From: Flammeovirgaceae bacterium
GTDB lineage: Bacteria; Bacteroidota; Bacteroidia; Cytophagales; Cyclobacteriaceae
NCBI GenBank assembly: GCA_003229495.1
Contig: QIEB01000519.1
Coordinates: forward strand, 1-8,365
Direction of reading: 5' to 3'
DNA length: 8,365 nt
Shown here: positions 5,757 to 8,365 of the stretch, one piece after another
Position numbering within the stretch: the stretch's first letter is position 1
How the letters are laid out: every line of letters starts with the position of its first letter
Translations under genes and position numbers: made by a program
The notes under the pieces: generated by a model
Seen by the model: the letters and a program-made list of their open reading frames with translations, nothing else
What the model was told of the DNA's origin: nothing
The model's database searches: none

Positions 5757-8315
5757 TTATAATTTGCTTCTAACTTCTGATATAAACCCATCCAAATCAC
5801 CGTACCTGGTTTCTAATTCCCGGGAAAAATCCTTTTCATTCACCAACCACAAATCATTTAGGTGATTGTAGAAGATAGACTGATTGACCGACAGGGTAAA
5901 AAATGCTACTTCATTGGTATCGCCCTCCCCTAAAACGTCATTATCCTGCTTCTCCGGTTTAGAGTACTCCACTGCTTTTTCCAGTGAATTAAGGGCCAGC
6001 TCTGATTCCCCTCTTATCCAATCAATATAACCTTTAAGAAAATGTGCCTCAACACTTTTATAGTTGGATCCTACTACAGCTGAAAAATAATTTTGTGCCT
6101 TATCAAGTTCCCCTTTGATGAGAAAAATTTGGCCTAAATGAAGAATTGGTCTCGTTTCCTCTTTGTTTATATCAAACGCCTCTTGAAATTCGGCGGTAGC
6201 TTTGTCAATATCGAAAAATTCCTTTCCCGGGTAATTCAGATACAAATTACCCAACTGAATATGAGCCCTGCCACTATTTGGACTTTTCTTTAATAAACGC
6301 AGCCACGCTCTTTCCGCGGCTTGATATTCACCCATCTCCAAATACATATTCCCCAGATAATATAATGCATCTTCATGTTGACTATTAATTTCCAGAGCGT
6401 TTTTATATTCCGCAATTGCTAATTCCCTATTCCCGGCGATGCGATGTTTAGTGGCCTGCCGGTAATATTCCCAAAAATTTCGGATTCTTTCTTTTTGGTC
6501 AGATTCATCAGCGATGTGTTCACCTTCTATTATTTCAAGGGATTGATTAACCGGCAGATTATGAAAAACTTGTTTTAGGCCTGATGGCCAGTTTATTTCC
6601 AAAGTATCCACATTAGCATATTCTCCCAGTCCAAAATGCTGGATCAAGCTATTTTGTGAGCTATAAGAGCATTGTGCCCCTACCTGCCTGATTTGGATCG
6701 ATTCTCCCACCACTATTTTGATTTTTGTACCAATGGCCGAGCTGTTACTTTGTACCCCGCGAAGATCCACTTTCAACCATTTACTTTTATTCCCACCTTC
6801 GTTGCTAAGCAGCATACCAGGTCCACCATTATTAACAATAAAAATATCCACGTCTCCGTCGTTATCATAATCACCAAAAGCGGCCCCACGGCCCACGTAT
6901 TGGTTTTTAAAAACTTCTCCGCTGACTGCAGATACATCGTAAAATCCTCCCTCTTTACCTTTATTCCAAAACAGTTGGTCTACCATTGGGATCAAAAGAT
7001 GGGGTTTTAGTTTCTGTTGAAATGTGCTTCCATTTGCCACAAAAAGGTCCAGTTTACCGTCATTATCATAGTCGAAAAAAGAGGTTCCCCACCCGATATA
7101 ATCCAAGCCTATTTGCCCTAGTCCATACCGGTCGGCTTCATCCATAAATTTGATTTCGTTGTGCATAGAGGTATTAAGTGATAGAAAGTGGGAACGCATA
7201 TTATTGTAAAGCGCATTTTCCTGGGCAATCCAGTGGGTTATAAACATATCCATATCGGCATCGTTATCCCAATCCCCAACAGCAATGCCCATTGCTCCCC
7301 TGTAATCAGCTACTAGAGCTAAGTGACTTATTTCTTCAAAAGTATTATCTCCCAAGTTTCTATACAGCACGTTATCTGAAACATCATTAGCCACGTATAA
7401 ATCAGGCCAGCCATCTTCATCGAAATCACACCAGGTAGCAGAAAGACTTCGCCCATTTGTGCCATCAACTCCTGCTCTCTTAGCAATCTCGCTGAATGTT
7501 CCATCCTGGTTGTTTAGAAAAAGGAGGTTTCTTTCCGGTTTGAAGGATGATGGATTAATACTGACAGGAACTTCCACATCATACTGAAGCGATGAAGGTT
7601 GATTTTCTTGAATGGAATATTGAACATAGCCACATACATACAGATCAATAAATCCATCGCGATTAAAGTCACCCCAAGAGGCTCCGGTCCAAAAACCTTC
7701 CTGTTCGCCCATGCCTGCTTTTGCACTTTCATCGGAAAATGTTCCATCCCTGTTATTGTGATACAGCCTGTTTTTGCCGAAGCTGGAAACGAACAGGTCC
7801 AGTGCACCATCATTGTCATAATCCCCCCATGCGGGCGCCATAGCCCATGCTCGCAGATCTACTCCTGCCTGTGCACTCACTTCATTAAAAGTTCCATCAC
7901 CCTGGTTATGATAAAGCGCACAATGGGCTGGAGAGCTCCGGATCTGATCTTCTCGCATTGAAAGCGGGCCCACTTCGTTGGCCACGAATAGATCTAACCA
8001 ACCGTCATTGTCGTAATCACCCCAGGCTGCCCCAGAGCCCATGTCCTCAGGCAGTTGGGTAGAACGCTGACCATAGAAATGCTGAAATTTGATTCCAGCC
8101 TGCTTCGATACATCATTAAAAGAGACTCTGGGATAATCTTGGGGAATGGAACGATTAAGATTAGCGGTTAATCCTTCAATTTCCTCTCCCGGCAGATAGG
8201 TATACTTCTTACCATACAAAAGCCAAAATACCATGATCAAAATGGAAACAAATAATAATCCCAAAGCTGAGGTAATTACCAGGTATCGTTTTCGCCGTGT
8301 CAGATTACCAAACAC
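5757..8315 (-). CDS. Membrane-anchored FG-GAP/VCBS propeller protein with ASPIC/UnbV domain and C-terminal TPRs (CRTAC1 family)
   Basis: Predicted envelope protein of 852 residues; molecular function unknown. Residues 1-10 are basic (TRRKR) and about 11-34 form one hydrophobic segment without a lipobox, so it is probably held in the inner membrane with the rest outside the cytoplasm. Seven calcium-loop motifs follow, beginning at residues 100, 165, 216, 297, 348, 415 and 482 (for example DYDNDGWLDLF at 100-110), the number expected for a seven-bladed propeller. The fifth has Ala in place of the usual Gly (DWDNDADMD). An ASPIC/UnbV domain spans about 513-597, with AIGTKIKI, QHFGLG (559-564) and INWPSG (574-579). 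About five TPRs cover 614-786, and the last 65 residues match nothing I recognise. The start is GTG, chosen because AGGGAGGG lies six bases upstream and no better start exists. It is the first complete gene of the apparent operon, 16 bases ahead of the next. Family assignment is secure; the cellular role is inferred. Confidence 0.93.
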   Translation of the reverse strand: MFGNLTRRKRYLVITSALGLLFVSILIMVFWLLYGKKYTYLPGEEIEGLTANLNRSIPQDYPRVSFNDVSKQAGIKFQHFYGQRSTQLPEDMGSGAAWGDYDNDGWLDLFVANEVGPLSMREDQIRSSPAHCALYHNQGDGTFNEVSAQAGVDLRAWAMAPAWGDYDNDGALDLFVSSFGKNRLYHNNRDGTFSDESAKAGMGEQEGFWTGASWGDFNRDGFIDLYVCGYVQYSIQENQPSSLQYDVEVPVSINPSSFKPERNLLFLNNQDGTFSEIAKRAGVDGTNGRSLSATWCDFDEDGWPDLYVANDVSDNVLYRNLGDNTFEEISHLALVADYRGAMGIAVGDWDNDADMDMFITHWIAQENALYNNMRSHFLSLNTSMHNEIKFMDEADRYGLGQIGLDYIGWGTSFFDYDNDGKLDLFVANGSTFQQKLKPHLLIPMVDQLFWNKGKEGGFYDVSAVSGEVFKNQYVGRGAAFGDYDNDGDVDIFIVNNGGPGMLLSNEGGNKSKWLKVDLRGVQSNSSAIGTKIKIVVGESIQIRQVGAQCSYSSQNSLIQHFGLGEYANVDTLEINWPSGLKQVFHNLPVNQSLEIIEGEHIADESDQKERIRNFWEYYRQATKHRIAGNRELAIAEYKNALEINSQHEDALYYLGNMYLEMGEYQAAERAWLRLLKKSPNSGRAHIQLGNLYLNYPGKEFFDIDKATAEFQEAFDINKEETRPILHLGQIFLIKGELDKAQNYFSAVVGSNYKSVEAHFLKGYIDWIRGESELALNSLEKAVEYSKPEKQDNDVLGEGDTNEVAFFTLSVNQSIFYNHLNDLWLVNEKDFSRELETRYGDLDGFISEVRSKL
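6840..8018 (-). repeat. Seven FG-GAP/VCBS calcium-loop repeats, first gene
   Basis: Seven copies of a D-x-(D/N)-x-D-(G/A)-x-x-D loop lie 49-69 residues apart. Several are preceded by a blade-end motif of the kind LYHNNRDGTF (184-193). On the plus strand they appear as recurring stretches like CCATCATTGTCATAATC. These are protein-level repeats: codons differ between copies, so this is not a recent DNA tandem array. Confidence 0.9.
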
Positions 8316-8321
8316 TATAAA

Positions 8322-8329
8322 CCCTCCCT
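8322..8329 (-). promoter_or_regulatory. Strong Shine-Dalgarno for the first gene
   Basis: On the minus strand the bases read AGGGAGGG, six bases before the GTG start at 8315 (seven from the GGAGG core). This is close to the ideal anti-Shine-Dalgarno match and spacing, and it decides the start codon. Neither of the other two gene starts in the window has a comparable site. In the remaining bases to 8365 I see no clear promoter. A TAA at 8338-8340 could end a preceding gene, but too little sequence is present to tell. Confidence 0.7.
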
Positions 8330-8365
8330 AGCTACAATTACTGTTTTGTGATCTTCAGAAAGTTC

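Noticed and set aside
5738..5800. Longer start for the second gene (GTG at 5800 or ATG at 5791)
   Set aside because: It would add 17-20 residues before a signal peptide and overlap the end of the first gene. The ATG at 5740 directly precedes the hydrophobic segment.
7599..7961. Plus-strand open frame of 120 codons opposite the first gene
   Set aside because: It is the mirror of the FG-GAP codons (His, Ile and Val-rich antisense of GAT/AAT codons), so an artefact of the repeats.
8338..8364. Possible last eight codons of an upstream gene ending NFLKITKQ-stop
   Set aside because: The spacing to the next start would suit an operon, but eight codons cannot be told from chance.

Overview
The window holds three consecutive minus-strand genes, packed almost end to end (gaps of 16 and 9 bases), and all three encode large exported proteins of one superfamily. 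Each has an FG-GAP/VCBS-type beta-propeller with calcium-loop motifs (DxDxDG followed by xxDLF), then an ASPIC/UnbV domain: the 'CRTAC1 family' of bacterial annotation. No RNA gene, mobile element, CRISPR array or convincing promoter or terminator is visible. The layout suggests one operon read from high to low coordinates, with its promoter upstream of the window.

Organism: the AT-leaning sequence, the lipoprotein signal peptides and above all the type of two-propeller lipoprotein at the left end suggest Bacteroidota or a close relative (Rhodothermota, Balneolota or a similar lineage). This rests on family resemblance, not on a phylogenetic marker. A strong Shine-Dalgarno before the first gene is somewhat unusual for Bacteroidota.

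Layout in transcription order. (1) 8315-5757, 852 residues: N-terminal membrane anchor, seven FG-GAP motifs, ASPIC/UnbV domain, then C-terminal TPRs. (2) 5740-2173: predicted lipoprotein with N-terminal TPRs, seven FG-GAP motifs, ASPIC/UnbV, then a conserved C-terminal region of about 440 residues. This gene is split by a one-base frame change at about 3254-3259 into an 828-residue part and a 355-residue part; joined, it would be 1188 residues. The break, ATT TGA C, has the same core as the prfB (release factor 2) +1 frameshift site, but without that site's adjacent Shine-Dalgarno stimulator. (3) 2163-1: a predicted lipoprotein starting with GTG, with seven FG-GAP motifs, ASPIC/UnbV and the beginning of a second propeller. 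It runs off the left edge after 721 codons.

How they may work together: all three are predicted to be anchored by their N-terminus outside the cytoplasm, and two also carry TPR protein-binding arrays placed on opposite sides of the propeller. An envelope assembly of calcium-stabilised propellers is a reasonable inference. The biochemical role of bacterial ASPIC/UnbV proteins is not established, and no substrate can be assigned from this window.
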